Assembly: GCF_000685295.1 (NCBI RefSeq)
Contig: NZ_ARYL01000033.1
Span: forward strand, 1 to 41,071
Source: Hyphomonas oceanitis SCH89
GTDB taxonomy: Bacteria; Pseudomonadota; Alphaproteobacteria; Caulobacterales; Hyphomonadaceae
Direction: 5' to 3'
Length of the DNA: 41,071 bases
Within the stretch, counting starts at the first letter, position 1, and each line of letters begins with the position of its first letter. The notes beneath the pieces are model-generated. The model did not search any database. It had not been told where the DNA came from and saw only the letters and a program-made list of their open reading frames with translations. Of this stretch, positions 7,601 through 15,884 are shown one piece after another. The position numbers and the translations under genes are program-made.

Positions 7601-9035
7601 GGAAGCGGCCCGCTGGTGCGTGATCGCCCTTCTCAGCGAACACCGCAAGCTCCCCGACTTGGCGGGTCACTTCCTGCCCGCACATGACGCGGTCATTCGG
7701 CAGACTCTTGAGGCTCCGCTCCGGGAGGCGCTCGCGGCAAAGCCTCATCCCCAGAACATTCCTAACCGCCTCGTCTCCGCGCTTGCCTACGGCCCTGGCC
7801 CGCTCAAGGACGCCGCAGCGCCGCTTATCGCGAACCTCCTGACCGAACAGCCCATCATCCATACTGACGATCTTGCCTATCTGCTCTCCATCCTCCTGAA
7901 TTGCGGTCAGGCCGATCAGCTCAGCCAGGCCTTCGTGCGCCGTCAGTTTGCAGAGGCCGCCGCAGAAGGCCAATATATGCGGGCCTGGGCCTGGCTTGAA
8001 TTCCTATTCAGGACAGATCCGGATGAAGCCGTCCGCACGCTTGACCCTTGGACGCGCCATGTCTGGCCGCAAGATGGGACAAGCCCCTTCCTAGGCTTCA
8101 TTGCCAACTATGGCAGACTGATGAACCGGTCACGTGAGGACCGCGACCGGCAGGCCGATGCCCTTCGCGCATCAGCCGCGGCGCTTGGCGTCCTTGTGCG
8201 GCTGGCCTGGCTTATCGCCCCGCCAGAAACCGATATTCGGCATGAAGACGTCTACTCTCCCGGCACGCGCGACAAGGCGGGTGAGCAGCGCCGTCACTGG
8301 ACAGAAGACCTAGTCGGGCTGGCGAGTGAAATGGGCTATCAGGAACTCCTCCGCCTTGCCGCCCTCCCTGAACTTGCCGGCCAGCGCGACGTCTTCCTCT
8401 ATCATGCCGAACGCCTCGTCAGGCTGGGAGCCAGCCGGCACCTCATCGGCAGTGAGGACATTCCACGCCTCATGTCCGGGCTCCGCGCCATTCCGCACAC
8501 ACGCGAGGAATTTGCGGCCTATGTGAATGGCATTCTGGACGGCCTCCTTGAGCGTTTTGTGAACTCCAACCATGACGAGGCGCGGCCCTATCGCAGGCCG
8601 GATGGAGAGCCTACCGAGCGGGATGAGGCAGATTTCCGGAACTGGCTGAGCGCGCGGCTGGAAGAAACCGGCCACGAGGTCTTCTCGGTCACGCGGGAGC
8701 CGGAAACCGCGGGTGAGAACAGGACCGATATCCTTGTCACGGCGAGACGCGCCGAGCTTGGCTGCGTGGTGGTCGAAGTAAAGCTCGCCGACCGCTCACA
8801 CTGGTCCGGTGACGCACTTGTGCTCACACTGGAAACACAGGTGCGGGACAAATACCTGCGCGAAGCGGAGAAGCATGCGGGCACGCTGGTGCTGCTGAAC
8901 ACGAGAGGACCGGCGTTCAGGAAACGGGTTGGTGGGAGGCTCGTTGGGTTTGGGGCGTTGGTCGAGGCGTGCGAGGCGCATGCAGGCACGCTTGGAGGTG
9001 ACAAGCGGTACAAAGTGCTTGCGCGGGAGATTTGA
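4635..9035 (+). CDS. Large STAND/NACHT-like NTPase with C-terminal PD-(D/E)XK-like nuclease domain (putative defence protein)
   Basis: This 1466-residue protein has an N-terminal P-loop module: Walker A GRAGSGKT (about 57-64), Walker B FFLDALDEAR (about 122-131) and a sensor-like LILSTRG (about 162-167). The Walker B acidic pattern is typical of NACHT/STAND NTPases. About 1100 residues of mostly helical, HEAT-like sequence follow, plausibly a sensing array. The C-terminal 110 residues resemble a restriction-type nuclease: a helix, then DILVTARR and CVVVEVKLAD, giving D-x15-E-x-K at about Asp1365, Glu1381 and Lys1383. I chose GTG 4635, 10 nt after AAAGGAG; GTG 4641 is also possible. It sits alone between the relaxase and traG modules. 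Defence by sensing invader products and then cutting DNA is inferred; I cannot assign it to a named family. Confidence 0.7.
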   Translation: MTVKRNDFVDLDRRFEPVGERDRSESDGAGLGMFLQDSVTGLAWPDVLALRAVVILGRAGSGKTRELLHQQQRLSEEGNAAFYVRLEALTVGSLEAALGEKGDPESLEQFRKWKRNKAHGYFFLDALDEARLPRGQNGIVLDEALTAFKRAIGKARNRTSLILSTRGSEWQDETDRPKLKDLLVWLSEKDEDASKADGEDGGGPGDTDAFEAGLADAQTDPADLKILALSPLSRSQLMKLAGAQGIDAASFVAAVETAKAVVLAQTPLEARMLIDVWKGNLDAGLPGATGFDSRRRLFRRAIDYALRPRLDAERRSDLSQPAAMEGLQALAAACTLSGKRDFSLAAHDAACLDSHSILGALSDEWTDASIRQLFSYGFFDPASAGRIRFAIREIQDFLAAEFFNRAIDNLGGNLEPISPLLGEFQTRKHVPPDLLNFFGWLATMNPAARRLVIDIHPTLLMETGDPSLYSLDERAGALVSHAAQYETQVFRGEHFYRNDLEAFAHPDLAPTVADLLSSVTSRELRENLVELARHGNMESIVGLLCDIACNPDEARQVRTEANLALQAFGPDNLHQRVRDSLVDDIAASGQIDPEAASTWNGWLLSGLGFVAPGLGAMSDVMAYLEHLAREPRNLASASGYFAGDLVATAKPALPGDWLGALLDLIIDPTATRDNHLPVPLPSRLMLLQPISDLVLNELREEGGTPPSANLLKAVELFCGLSHRDGSFAFSQRLSEIAARLRAAPEIKFALLRQRLHLVKPDRIWAYEAIASLTLTDRRDQEGLWTTDDIMRALDEAETAETRDEIRTWYAIARGLIGDASPFTDRKSVFKRLKRFERSSNDPEIRRYAPKRPEVWHRAKYRFVHAGGGRRLKRALLDRVLWPWRQVRRAWRVRRILPAIRSGAHLNFLHTAMFEATRNNEAWSVRTVLSHIAETDGRMARNAAVAGYRAVWRSFDPARLTHADGWAIADVAYAGLQLDRMSGDLLHDGPEAARWCVIALLSEHRKLPDLAGHFLPAHDAVIRQTLEAPLREALAAKPHPQNIPNRLVSALAYGPGPLKDAAAPLIANLLTEQPIIHTDDLAYLLSILLNCGQADQLSQAFVRRQFAEAAAEGQYMRAWAWLEFLFRTDPDEAVRTLDPWTRHVWPQDGTSPFLGFIANYGRLMNRSREDRDRQADALRASAAALGVLVRLAWLIAPPETDIRHEDVYSPGTRDKAGEQRRHWTEDLVGLASEMGYQELLRLAALPELAGQRDVFLYHAERLVRLGASRHLIGSEDIPRLMSGLRAIPHTREEFAAYVNGILDGLLERFVNSNHDEARPYRRPDGEPTERDEADFRNWLSARLEETGHEVFSVTREPETAGENRTDILVTARRAELGCVVVEVKLADRSHWSGDALVLTLETQVRDKYLREAEKHAGTLVLLNTRGPAFRKRVGGRLVGFGALVEACEAHAGTLGGDKRYKVLAREI

Positions 9036-9338
9036 GGAGGCCGGGTTGTTCCATCAGATTTCATCACTGAGGCTGCTCTCGAAATTTGAGGGCTTCAAAT
9101 GGAAAAGCCTTTCTGAGTAAGCCCCATTCAAAATGATCTGTGACGTTGCCGGGCTTATTCCAAAACACAAATATCCCGGACGCGCTTTAACATAGCCACT
9201 GAATTTTCTTGTCCCTACAAATTCTCCCCAATACTTCACTTGCACCGCTCGGCTGTTCCCGAACCTTCAGAATACCCCACATATTTCCCCCAATTCCCTC
9301 TCTGGAGACTGAGAGGCTGATTGGTCAGGTTCTGTGTC
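9036..9338. other. Intergenic region between cargo NTPase and traG
   Basis: This stretch holds no convincing gene and is visibly more AT- and pyrimidine-rich than its flanks. It contains a weak terminator-like hairpin after the NTPase (9091-9109) and a 6-bp inverted repeat CCTCTC/GAGAGG (9297-9302 and 9311-9316) about 20 bp before traG. A minus-strand frame from GTG 9245 to 9054 is open, but it has no ribosome binding site and its codon use is unlike its neighbours. The region must hold the traG promoter unless traG is read through from the cargo. It is one of the few non-coding stretches long enough for an oriT, but I could not identify a nic site. Confidence 0.5.
9091..9113 (+). terminator. 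Weak candidate terminator after the NTPase gene
   Basis: GGCTT (9091-9095) pairs with AAGCC (9105-9109) and is followed by TTTC. The stem grows to 7 bp with a G-T pair. The stem and U-tract are both short, so the call is weak. Confidence 0.3.
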
Positions 9339-11402
9339 ATGAAACATGGCACGCACCTCTTCTGGCAGATTATACTGGTCTTGCTCGTCGTCCTGGTAGC
9401 GCTCTGGTGCGCAACCGAGTGGACGGCCTGGTCCCTTGACTGGTCGCCTCGGCTGGGTGAGCCGCTCTTCGTTATCCTGGGCATGCCGGTCTATGTGCCC
9501 TGGGCCTTTTTCGGCTGGTGGTATTCCTTCGATGCCTATGCGCCGGATGTGTTTGAACGGGGCGGGATGATCGCAGGGTCTGGCGGGATTGCTGCCATCG
9601 TGATCGCGGTGACCGGATCGATCCTGCGGGCCCGGTGGGACAAGCGGGTTTCGACTTTCGGCTCAGCGCGCTGGGCTGAGAGCAAGGATCTCCGCAAGTC
9701 CGGACTGCTGAAGCCAGCCGGCGTATTCCTCGGCCAGGTAGAGGGTGCGTACCTGCGCCATGACGGGCCAGATCATGTCATGGCCTTTGCGCCGACGCGC
9801 TCCGGCAAGGGCGTGGGTTTAGTTGTGCCGACGCTCTTGTCCTGGCCGCATTCGGTTCTGGTGCATGACATCAAGGGCGAGAACTGGCAGCTGACCTCCG
9901 GCTGGCGCTCGGAGTTTTCACATTGTGTACGGTTCGATCCGACCGATATTGCCTCGGCTCATTTCAATCCGCTGATGGAAGTGCGCCGAGGCCTCAATGA
10001 AGCCCGCGATGTCCAGAACATTGTCGATATCCTCGTCGATCCGCGCGGTGTCGTCGAAGAACCAGGGCATTGGGTGGACAAGGCAAAGTCCCTCCTGACC
10101 GGCGCCATCCTGCACGTCCTTTACGCCGAGCCTGAGAAGACGCTCGCTCGGGTCGGCACATTCCTCGCCGACCCTGATCGTACGTTCCGGACGACAATCG
10201 AGATCATGAAGCGGACCAATCACCTCGGCACGAATGAAGCGCCACGCGTTCACCCGATTGTCGCGACCAAGGCAAGAGAAATGTCTAACCAGACTGAAAA
10301 CGAGCTCTCAGGCGTGCTCTCCACGGCCTTGCGCTTTCTCGCCCTTTACGCCGATCCGGTCATTGCCGAAGTAACGTCGCGGAGCGATTTCCGGATTGAT
10401 GACCTGGTGTCGGGTGATCGGCCCCTGTCGCTCTATCTCGTTGTACCGCCTTCGGATCTTTCGCGCACAAAACCGCTCATGCGCCTTATCCTGAACCAGG
10501 TGGGCCGACGCCTGACCGAGCATCTCGATGTCAGTCCATTCAAGGTCTCGCGCAGCAAATCGCTTGTGGCGAATATTCTTGGAGCCTGCGGGCTGCTCGC
10601 GCCTCTTGTGTCGGTGGCCGCGCCGAAATCCCGGCGGCGGGTCCTGTTCATGCTGGATGAGTTCCCGGCCCTCGGAAAGCTCGACTTTTTCGAAAGCGCA
10701 CTGGCTTACATGGCTGGCTATGGTCTCAAGGCCTTCCTGATCGCGCAGTCGCTGAACCAGATCGAGAAGGCCTATGGCCCTTCGAACGCCATTCTCGACA
10801 ATTGCCATGTCAGGGTCGCCTTCGCGACAAATGACGAGCGCACGGCGAAACGGATATCCGATGCGCTCGGCACCAAGACCGAACAGCGCGCCATGAAGAA
10901 TTATGCAGGCCACCGGCTCGCCCCCTGGCTGTCGCACAAGATGGTGTCGCGCCAGGAGACTGCCCGCCAGCTGCTGACGCCAGGCGAAGTGATGCAGCTG
11001 CCGTCCGACCAGGAGCTCGTCCTTGTCGCGGGTTCCCCGCCCGTGCGGGCGCTGAAGCTTCGCTACTATGAAGACCGGAACTTTACCGAACGCCTTAAAG
11101 AAGCACCGGGTGCAGCGGCCTGTATTCCGGAGGTACGGGAGAATGACTGGGGCAGAGACGTTCGTACCATCCATGAGGGCCTGATGCAGGCTGACGATCT
11201 GGGGCCGGAAGCCGATGGCCTGAGCCGGCGACAAGCGCGCAGTGTGGCTGAAGACCGGGCCCGCTCTGCCGGCCCCGTGAAGTCCGGGGGTTTGCGAGCG
11301 AGAACGCGCGCTCCCCTGCAGGCCAGTCTCTTCGATGCGCTCGTACAGGCCGACAGTCTCGAACAGGCGACCGGCATTGACCTGAAGGGGAATGGCGAAT
11401 GA
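9339..11402 (+). CDS. traG: Type IV coupling protein TraG/VirD4
   Basis: This 687-residue inner-membrane ATPase would hand the relaxosome to the Trb secretion channel. The N-terminus has about three hydrophobic segments (near 8-28, 41-64 and 79-97). The cytoplasmic domain has Walker A APTRSGKG (151-158) and Walker B VLFMLDEFPAL with Asp440-Glu441. The DEFPALGKL and KAFLIAQSLNQI motifs are characteristic of this family, and the length is normal. I chose ATG 9339; an in-frame start at 9321 is the alternative. It opens the second transfer operon and overlaps the next gene by 4 nt (ATGA). Its separation from the relaxase by 6.4 kb is explained by the cargo insertion between them. Confidence 0.93.
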   Translation: MKHGTHLFWQIILVLLVVLVALWCATEWTAWSLDWSPRLGEPLFVILGMPVYVPWAFFGWWYSFDAYAPDVFERGGMIAGSGGIAAIVIAVTGSILRARWDKRVSTFGSARWAESKDLRKSGLLKPAGVFLGQVEGAYLRHDGPDHVMAFAPTRSGKGVGLVVPTLLSWPHSVLVHDIKGENWQLTSGWRSEFSHCVRFDPTDIASAHFNPLMEVRRGLNEARDVQNIVDILVDPRGVVEEPGHWVDKAKSLLTGAILHVLYAEPEKTLARVGTFLADPDRTFRTTIEIMKRTNHLGTNEAPRVHPIVATKAREMSNQTENELSGVLSTALRFLALYADPVIAEVTSRSDFRIDDLVSGDRPLSLYLVVPPSDLSRTKPLMRLILNQVGRRLTEHLDVSPFKVSRSKSLVANILGACGLLAPLVSVAAPKSRRRVLFMLDEFPALGKLDFFESALAYMAGYGLKAFLIAQSLNQIEKAYGPSNAILDNCHVRVAFATNDERTAKRISDALGTKTEQRAMKNYAGHRLAPWLSHKMVSRQETARQLLTPGEVMQLPSDQELVLVAGSPPVRALKLRYYEDRNFTERLKEAPGAAACIPEVRENDWGRDVRTIHEGLMQADDLGPEADGLSRRQARSVAEDRARSAGPVKSGGLRARTRAPLQASLFDALVQADSLEQATGIDLKGNGE

Positions 11403-11866
11403 AACCCCGCATCCAGCCCTATATCTCGCCAGAGAACTATCACTCGCTCAAGGCCATGGCCAAGCGCCCGGGTCTTTCTGAAAGCGTCATCGTTGACCGG
11501 GCGCTGACGGCCTACAGGGCGGGCGAAGCGGATAACAAGCGTGAAGCCGCCATCAATCGCCGGCTCGACCGGCTGACGCGCCAGTTCGGGCGGATCGAAC
11601 GGGACAATTTGGTCCTTGCCGAAACGCTCGCGACATTCGTCCATTACTTCCTGACCGTGACCCCGCCTGTTCCGGCCAACCAGGTGGAAGCCGCCCGGGC
11701 CAAGGGGGACCTGCGGTTCGATCTCTTCGTGCGGCAGGTCGCTGAAGCCCTCCGGTCGGGCCAGCGTATTCTCCAGAATGCCGTCGAAGACGTGACGGAA
11801 GAGGCTTCCGGATTTGATGGCGAGTCCGCCTCTGAACGTATGGGCGAGGTGCGGGCCGATGCGTGA
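11399..11866 (+). CDS. CopG-like ribbon-helix-helix protein of the trb operon
   Basis: This 155-residue protein begins with a short beta strand (RIQPYISPENYHSL) followed by two helices, as in ribbon-helix-helix DNA-binding proteins. The rest is basic and helical with a long coiled-coil-like stretch (about 45-90). Proteins of this type lie between traG and trbB in many Tn4371-like and alphaproteobacterial ICEs, and may act as an operon regulator or an accessory relaxosome protein. Both roles are inference. It overlaps traG by 4 nt and trbB by 8 nt, so expression is presumably coupled to both. Confidence 0.75.
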   Translation: MKPRIQPYISPENYHSLKAMAKRPGLSESVIVDRALTAYRAGEADNKREAAINRRLDRLTRQFGRIERDNLVLAETLATFVHYFLTVTPPVPANQVEAARAKGDLRFDLFVRQVAEALRSGQRILQNAVEDVTEEASGFDGESASERMGEVRADA

Positions 11867-12881
11867 CGCGACAAGCCTGACACGGACACGCGCCATGCTG
11901 GTGACAGCGCTGGGCAGCGAGATCGTCGCGGCACTGGATGATCCTGCCGTTGTCGAAATCATGATCAATCCGGATGGCAGGCTCTGGGTCGAGCGGCATG
12001 GGAGCGGACGGGCCGAGTCTGGTGCGATGTCTTCCGCCGACAGCGAGCGTGTTATCCGCCTGGTCGCCAGCCATATGGGCCGGCGCGCAGACGTGGGATC
12101 GCCGATTGTTTCGGCCGAGCTGCCTATGGGTGGCGAACGGTTCGAAGGGGTGTTGCCGCCGGTGTCCCCCGGGCCGTGCTTTTCGATCCGCAAGCCGGCA
12201 GGCCGGGTGATCGCGCTGGATGCGTACGTCGCCTCAGGTGTGATGGCCGCCCACCATGCCGAAGCCTTGCGGCGAGCCGTGCTGGACCGCGAGAACATCC
12301 TCGTGGTTGGCGGCACGGGCTCGGGCAAGACGACGCTCGCCAATGCGCTGCTTGCCGAGATCGCGCGGACGGGTGACCGGCTCGTCATCCTTGAAGATAC
12401 GCGTGAGCTTGTCTCAGCAGCACAAGATTCCGTGCAGCTGCGCACGCAGCCAGGCTCTGTCACGCTCGCAGACCTTGTCCGCTCGACCCTGCGCCTCCGG
12501 CCTGACCGGATCATTATCGGCGAAGTCCGCGGCGCCGAAGCGCTCGACATGCTGAAGGCGTGGAATACCGGTCATCCGGGCGGCATTGCCACGCTGCATG
12601 CGAATTCCGCCCACGGCGGTCTCTCCCGGCTCGAACAGCTGATCGGAGAGACCTCTGCCCAGGTGCCGCATGATCTCATCGCCGAGACGATCGACTGCGT
12701 CGTCTACATCTCGCGGCGCGCCGGCCTGCATCGTGTCGAAACGGTCGCGCGCATGAACGGTCTGGGACGCGAGGGATACGACCTCGTGCCCGTCCAGCCG
12801 GACCTCCAGCTCGTCCTGCCGAGCCTGCCCTTTTCTGAACCGCTTCTCTCAACCGCACCTGAAAGGACACATCCGAAATGA
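11859..12881 (+). CDS. trbB: Conjugal transfer ATPase TrbB (VirB11 family)
   Basis: This 340-residue hexameric traffic ATPase powers pilus assembly and substrate transfer from the cytoplasmic face. Walker A is GGTGSGKT (151-158). It is followed by the Asp box VILEDTRELV and Walker B DRIIIGEVRGAEALDML, and then the His box GGIATLHANSAHGGL. All are typical of VirB11/TrbB. I chose ATG 11859, about 10 nt after GAGG; an upstream in-frame start (11814) lies deep in the previous gene. It overlaps the ribbon-helix-helix gene by 8 nt, and its stop overlaps the trbC ATG. Confidence 0.93.
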   Translation: MRDATSLTRTRAMLVTALGSEIVAALDDPAVVEIMINPDGRLWVERHGSGRAESGAMSSADSERVIRLVASHMGRRADVGSPIVSAELPMGGERFEGVLPPVSPGPCFSIRKPAGRVIALDAYVASGVMAAHHAEALRRAVLDRENILVVGGTGSGKTTLANALLAEIARTGDRLVILEDTRELVSAAQDSVQLRTQPGSVTLADLVRSTLRLRPDRIIIGEVRGAEALDMLKAWNTGHPGGIATLHANSAHGGLSRLEQLIGETSAQVPHDLIAETIDCVVYISRRAGLHRVETVARMNGLGREGYDLVPVQPDLQLVLPSLPFSEPLLSTAPERTHPK

Positions 12882-13189
12882 ACAGAAACACAATCAAGGC
12901 CCTGAGCCTGACGGCGATCACCGTGGCGCTCGCCTTTCCCGCCCATGCGGCCGGGTCGGGCATGCCCTGGGAAGCTCCGCTGCAATCGATCCTCGACTCC
13001 ATCGAGGGCCCGGTCGCCAAGATCCTTGCGACCATCGTCATCATCCTGACCGGCCTGGGTCTTGCCTTCGGCGAGAGCGGCGGCGGGATGCGCAAACTGT
13101 TGCAGATCGTGTTCGGTCTCTCGATCGCCTTTGCCGCGACCTCGTTTTTCCTGTCCTTCTTCTCCTTCGGCGGCGGGGCGACGCTCTGA
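12878..13189 (+). CDS. trbC: Conjugal pilin TrbC (VirB2 family)
   Basis: This 103-residue major pilin precursor has a long signal peptide (about residues 1-25, ending AHA) and two hydrophobic segments (about 46-64 and 74-94) joined by a short polar loop GESGGGMRK. This is the VirB2/TrbC hairpin topology. In RP4 the TraF protease processes and cyclises this protein, and a TraF-like enzyme is encoded at 282-1022. It overlaps trbB by 4 nt and trbD by 1 nt (TGATG). Confidence 0.88.
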   Translation: MNRNTIKALSLTAITVALAFPAHAAGSGMPWEAPLQSILDSIEGPVAKILATIVIILTGLGLAFGESGGGMRKLLQIVFGLSIAFAATSFFLSFFSFGGGATL

Positions 13190-13461
13190 TGGCTGACACG
13201 CGCCCCCTGCCCCATGGCTATAGCGTACCGGTGCACCGTTCGCTGACTTCGCCGATCCTGCTCGCCGGCGCGCCAAGACTGGCCACCATCGTCAATGGCA
13301 CATTGGCGGCGGCGCTTGGACTGGGCCTCCAGCTCTGGATTGTCGGGCTCGTCTTCTGGATTGTCGTGCAGGGGATCTGCGTATTTGCCGCCCGGCGCGA
13401 TCCGCAATTTACCGATGTGCTGATCCGGCACGTCCGGCACAGGGGCTATTACGCATGCTGA
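13189..13461 (+). CDS. trbD: Conjugal transfer protein TrbD (VirB3 family)
   Basis: This 90-residue inner-membrane protein has the expected layout: a short N-terminus with VPVHRSLTSPILLAGAPR, two close hydrophobic segments (about 35-70), and a C-terminus ending DPQFTDVLIRHVRHRGYY. The RSL...LAGAPR motif is characteristic of TrbD/VirB3. It probably anchors the TrbE ATPase at the membrane. It overlaps trbC by 1 nt and trbE by 7 nt. Confidence 0.88.
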   Translation: MADTRPLPHGYSVPVHRSLTSPILLAGAPRLATIVNGTLAAALGLGLQLWIVGLVFWIVVQGICVFAARRDPQFTDVLIRHVRHRGYYAC

Positions 13462-15884
13462 ACCTACGTGAATATCGCCAGCGTCCGACAAGCCTGGCAG
13501 ATCATCTCAAATGGGCCTGCCTGATTGCGCCGGGGATTGTCCTCAACAAGGATGGCAGCCTGCAGCGCACGATCCGCTATCGCGGACCCGACCTTGAAAG
13601 TGCGCCCCCCGAAGAACGGGTCGCCGTCACGGCGCGCATGAACAATATCCTGCGCCGGTTCGGATCGGGCTGGGCCCTGCACATAGAAGCCGACCGCAGG
13701 CCGTCCGTTACCTACCCGGAAAGCACCTGGCGCGACCCGGCAGCCTGGCTGGTCGATGAGGAACGCCGGGCGGCCTTCGAAGAAGACGGACGGCATTTCG
13801 AAACAGATTGCTACCTGACCCTCACATGGATGCCAACGGCCGACCGGACAGCCCGGATCGAGCAACTCTTCATCGACGATCCCGCAGATGCCCCGGCGGC
13901 GTTCTGGAGCGAGCATCTCGCCCATTTCGAAACCGAAACATCCCGGGCGCGCGACATGATGGCGGATCTCATGCCGGAGGCGCGGTTCCTGGATGATGAT
14001 GAAACGCTGACCTATCTCCATGCCTGCATCTCTACGGCGCGCCAGAACGTAAATGCCCCTTCGCTACCAATGTGCCTCGATGCGCTCCTGGTCGATACGC
14101 CACTGACAGGCGGGCTCAGCCCACGCCTTGGCGAAGAGACATTGAAAGTCCTCACCATCAACGGGTTCCCGGCAACCGGCGAGCCGGGACTGCTCTCAGA
14201 CCTCGACCATCTCGGCTTTGCCTACCGCTGGGTGACGCGGTTCCTGCCACTCGGCAAGCCGGAAGCGGAAAAAACGATTAATGCCTATGTCCGCAATTGG
14301 TTTGCAAAGCGCCGGTCGCTTACTTCATACTTACGCGAAATCCTCACCAATGAACCCGCAACGCTCCTCAATTCTGACGCCGACAACCAGGCAGCCGATG
14401 CTGATGAAGCGCTACAAGCCCTTGGCGCGGGTCATGTCGCCTTCGGATACTGTACGACGGCGATTGTCGTTCGGCATGCGGATGCATCTGTCGCTGAGGA
14501 CCAGATCCGGGCCGTTGAGCGCGTGATCCGGGGGCGCGGGTTCACCTGTGTCTCAGAAAGCGTCAACGCCGTCGAAGCCTGGCTCGGCACGCTCCCTGGG
14601 GAAGCCTACGCCAATGTCCGCCAACCCCTGCTCAATACGATCAATCTTGCCCACATGGCGCCGCTCTCGGCGCTTTGGGCCGGACCAGAGCGCAACGCAC
14701 ACCTCGACGGTCCTTCACTCCTGATGGCGCGCTCGGCCAGTGCGACACCGTTCCGGCTGGTTACGCATCAGGGCGATGTCGGCCACATGATGGTGGTCGG
14801 GCCAACCGGGGCGGGCAAGTCGGTGCTCCTGTCGCTCCTAGCCTTGCAATTCCGGCGCTATGACGACGCGCAGGTTTTCATCTTCGACAAAGGCGGTTCA
14901 GCGCGCTGCGCGACGCTTGCCCTTGGCGGGACCTGGTATGAGCTTGGTCTTGATGGCGAGCTTGCGTTCCAGCCCTTGCGGCATCTGGACGGCGAAGCCG
15001 GGCTGGCCGCAGCACAGGCCTGGGTGCTCGGCCTGATCGCTCAGGAAAATGTCACGGTAACGCCAGAGGTGAAGCAGGCCGTCTGGACCGCGCTACAGAG
15101 CCTTGGCGCGGCACCCGTCTCGCAACGCACGCTCACGGGCCTCATGGCGCTGGTGCAATCCTCCGAGCTCAAGCAGGCGCTTGAGCCCTATACGCTCGCC
15201 GGCCCCTATGGCGCTTTGCTCGATGCAGACGAGGACAGTCTAGCGTCAGAGGACATGCTCTGTTTCGAAATGGACGCGCTGATGCAGGACAAGCGGCTCG
15301 CGGCGCCGGTCCTGGCGCACCTCTTTGCGAAGCTGGAAGCCCGGTTCGACGGAAAGCCTACCTTGCTCATTCTTGACGAGGCCTGGCTCTTTCTTGACCA
15401 CCCAATGTTTGCAGGACGCTTGCGTGACTGGCTGAAGACCCTGCGCAAGAAGAATGTCTCAGTCATTTTCGCGACACAGAGCCTGTCGGACATTTCTTCC
15501 AGCACGATCGCTCCCAGTCTGATCGAAAGCGCACCCACTCGCATCTTTCTTGCCAATGCGCGCGCCGAAGAACCTGCGCAGCAAGAAACCTATGAAGCTT
15601 TCGGCCTCAATGCGCGCCAGGTGGAATTGATCGCAAGGGCGACCCCGAAGCGGGACTATTATGTTCAGTCGCCGGACGGCAACCGCCTGTTCGATCTCGA
15701 GCTCGGGCCAGTGGCGCTGGCCTTCTGCGCCGCAGGCTCGAAGGCCGACCAGAAGCTGATGTCGGAAATCCATGCATCTGCAGGACCGGACGCGTTTGCG
15801 CCAGTCTGGCTGGCGGCACGCGGTCTCCATTGGGCCGCGGACCTGATAGTGACCGAAGGAGACATGCCATGCGCCGCAGAATGA
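13455..15884 (+). CDS. trbE: Conjugal transfer ATPase TrbE (VirB4 family)
   Basis: This 809-residue protein is the largest trb ATPase and energises pilus assembly and substrate passage. Its N-terminal domain begins MLNLREYRQRPTSLADHL, and Walker A is GPTGAGKS (449-456). It is followed by VFIFDKGGSAR and Walker B TLLILDEAWLFLDHP, then a VIFATQSLSDI motif, all standard for VirB4/TrbE. The length is normal and there is no frame disruption. It starts inside trbD and ends 16 nt inside trbJ. Confidence 0.93.
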   Translation: MLNLREYRQRPTSLADHLKWACLIAPGIVLNKDGSLQRTIRYRGPDLESAPPEERVAVTARMNNILRRFGSGWALHIEADRRPSVTYPESTWRDPAAWLVDEERRAAFEEDGRHFETDCYLTLTWMPTADRTARIEQLFIDDPADAPAAFWSEHLAHFETETSRARDMMADLMPEARFLDDDETLTYLHACISTARQNVNAPSLPMCLDALLVDTPLTGGLSPRLGEETLKVLTINGFPATGEPGLLSDLDHLGFAYRWVTRFLPLGKPEAEKTINAYVRNWFAKRRSLTSYLREILTNEPATLLNSDADNQAADADEALQALGAGHVAFGYCTTAIVVRHADASVAEDQIRAVERVIRGRGFTCVSESVNAVEAWLGTLPGEAYANVRQPLLNTINLAHMAPLSALWAGPERNAHLDGPSLLMARSASATPFRLVTHQGDVGHMMVVGPTGAGKSVLLSLLALQFRRYDDAQVFIFDKGGSARCATLALGGTWYELGLDGELAFQPLRHLDGEAGLAAAQAWVLGLIAQENVTVTPEVKQAVWTALQSLGAAPVSQRTLTGLMALVQSSELKQALEPYTLAGPYGALLDADEDSLASEDMLCFEMDALMQDKRLAAPVLAHLFAKLEARFDGKPTLLILDEAWLFLDHPMFAGRLRDWLKTLRKKNVSVIFATQSLSDISSSTIAPSLIESAPTRIFLANARAEEPAQQETYEAFGLNARQVELIARATPKRDYYVQSPDGNRLFDLELGPVALAFCAAGSKADQKLMSEIHASAGPDAFAPVWLAARGLHWAADLIVTEGDMPCAAE

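Noticed and set aside
9054..9245. Minus-strand 63-codon frame after the NTPase gene
   Set aside because: There is a GTG start without a ribosome binding site, no recognisable motif, and codon use unlike neighbouring genes; it is kept only as a note in the intergenic entry.
10308..11234. Minus-strand 308-codon frame opposite traG
   Set aside because: It is an antisense shadow of a gene with all TraG/VirD4 motifs.
11066..12550. Minus-strand 494-codon frame opposite traG end, the ribbon-helix-helix gene and trbB
   Set aside because: It runs across three well-supported overlapping genes on the other strand, and its Ser/Arg-rich composition is typical of antisense translation.
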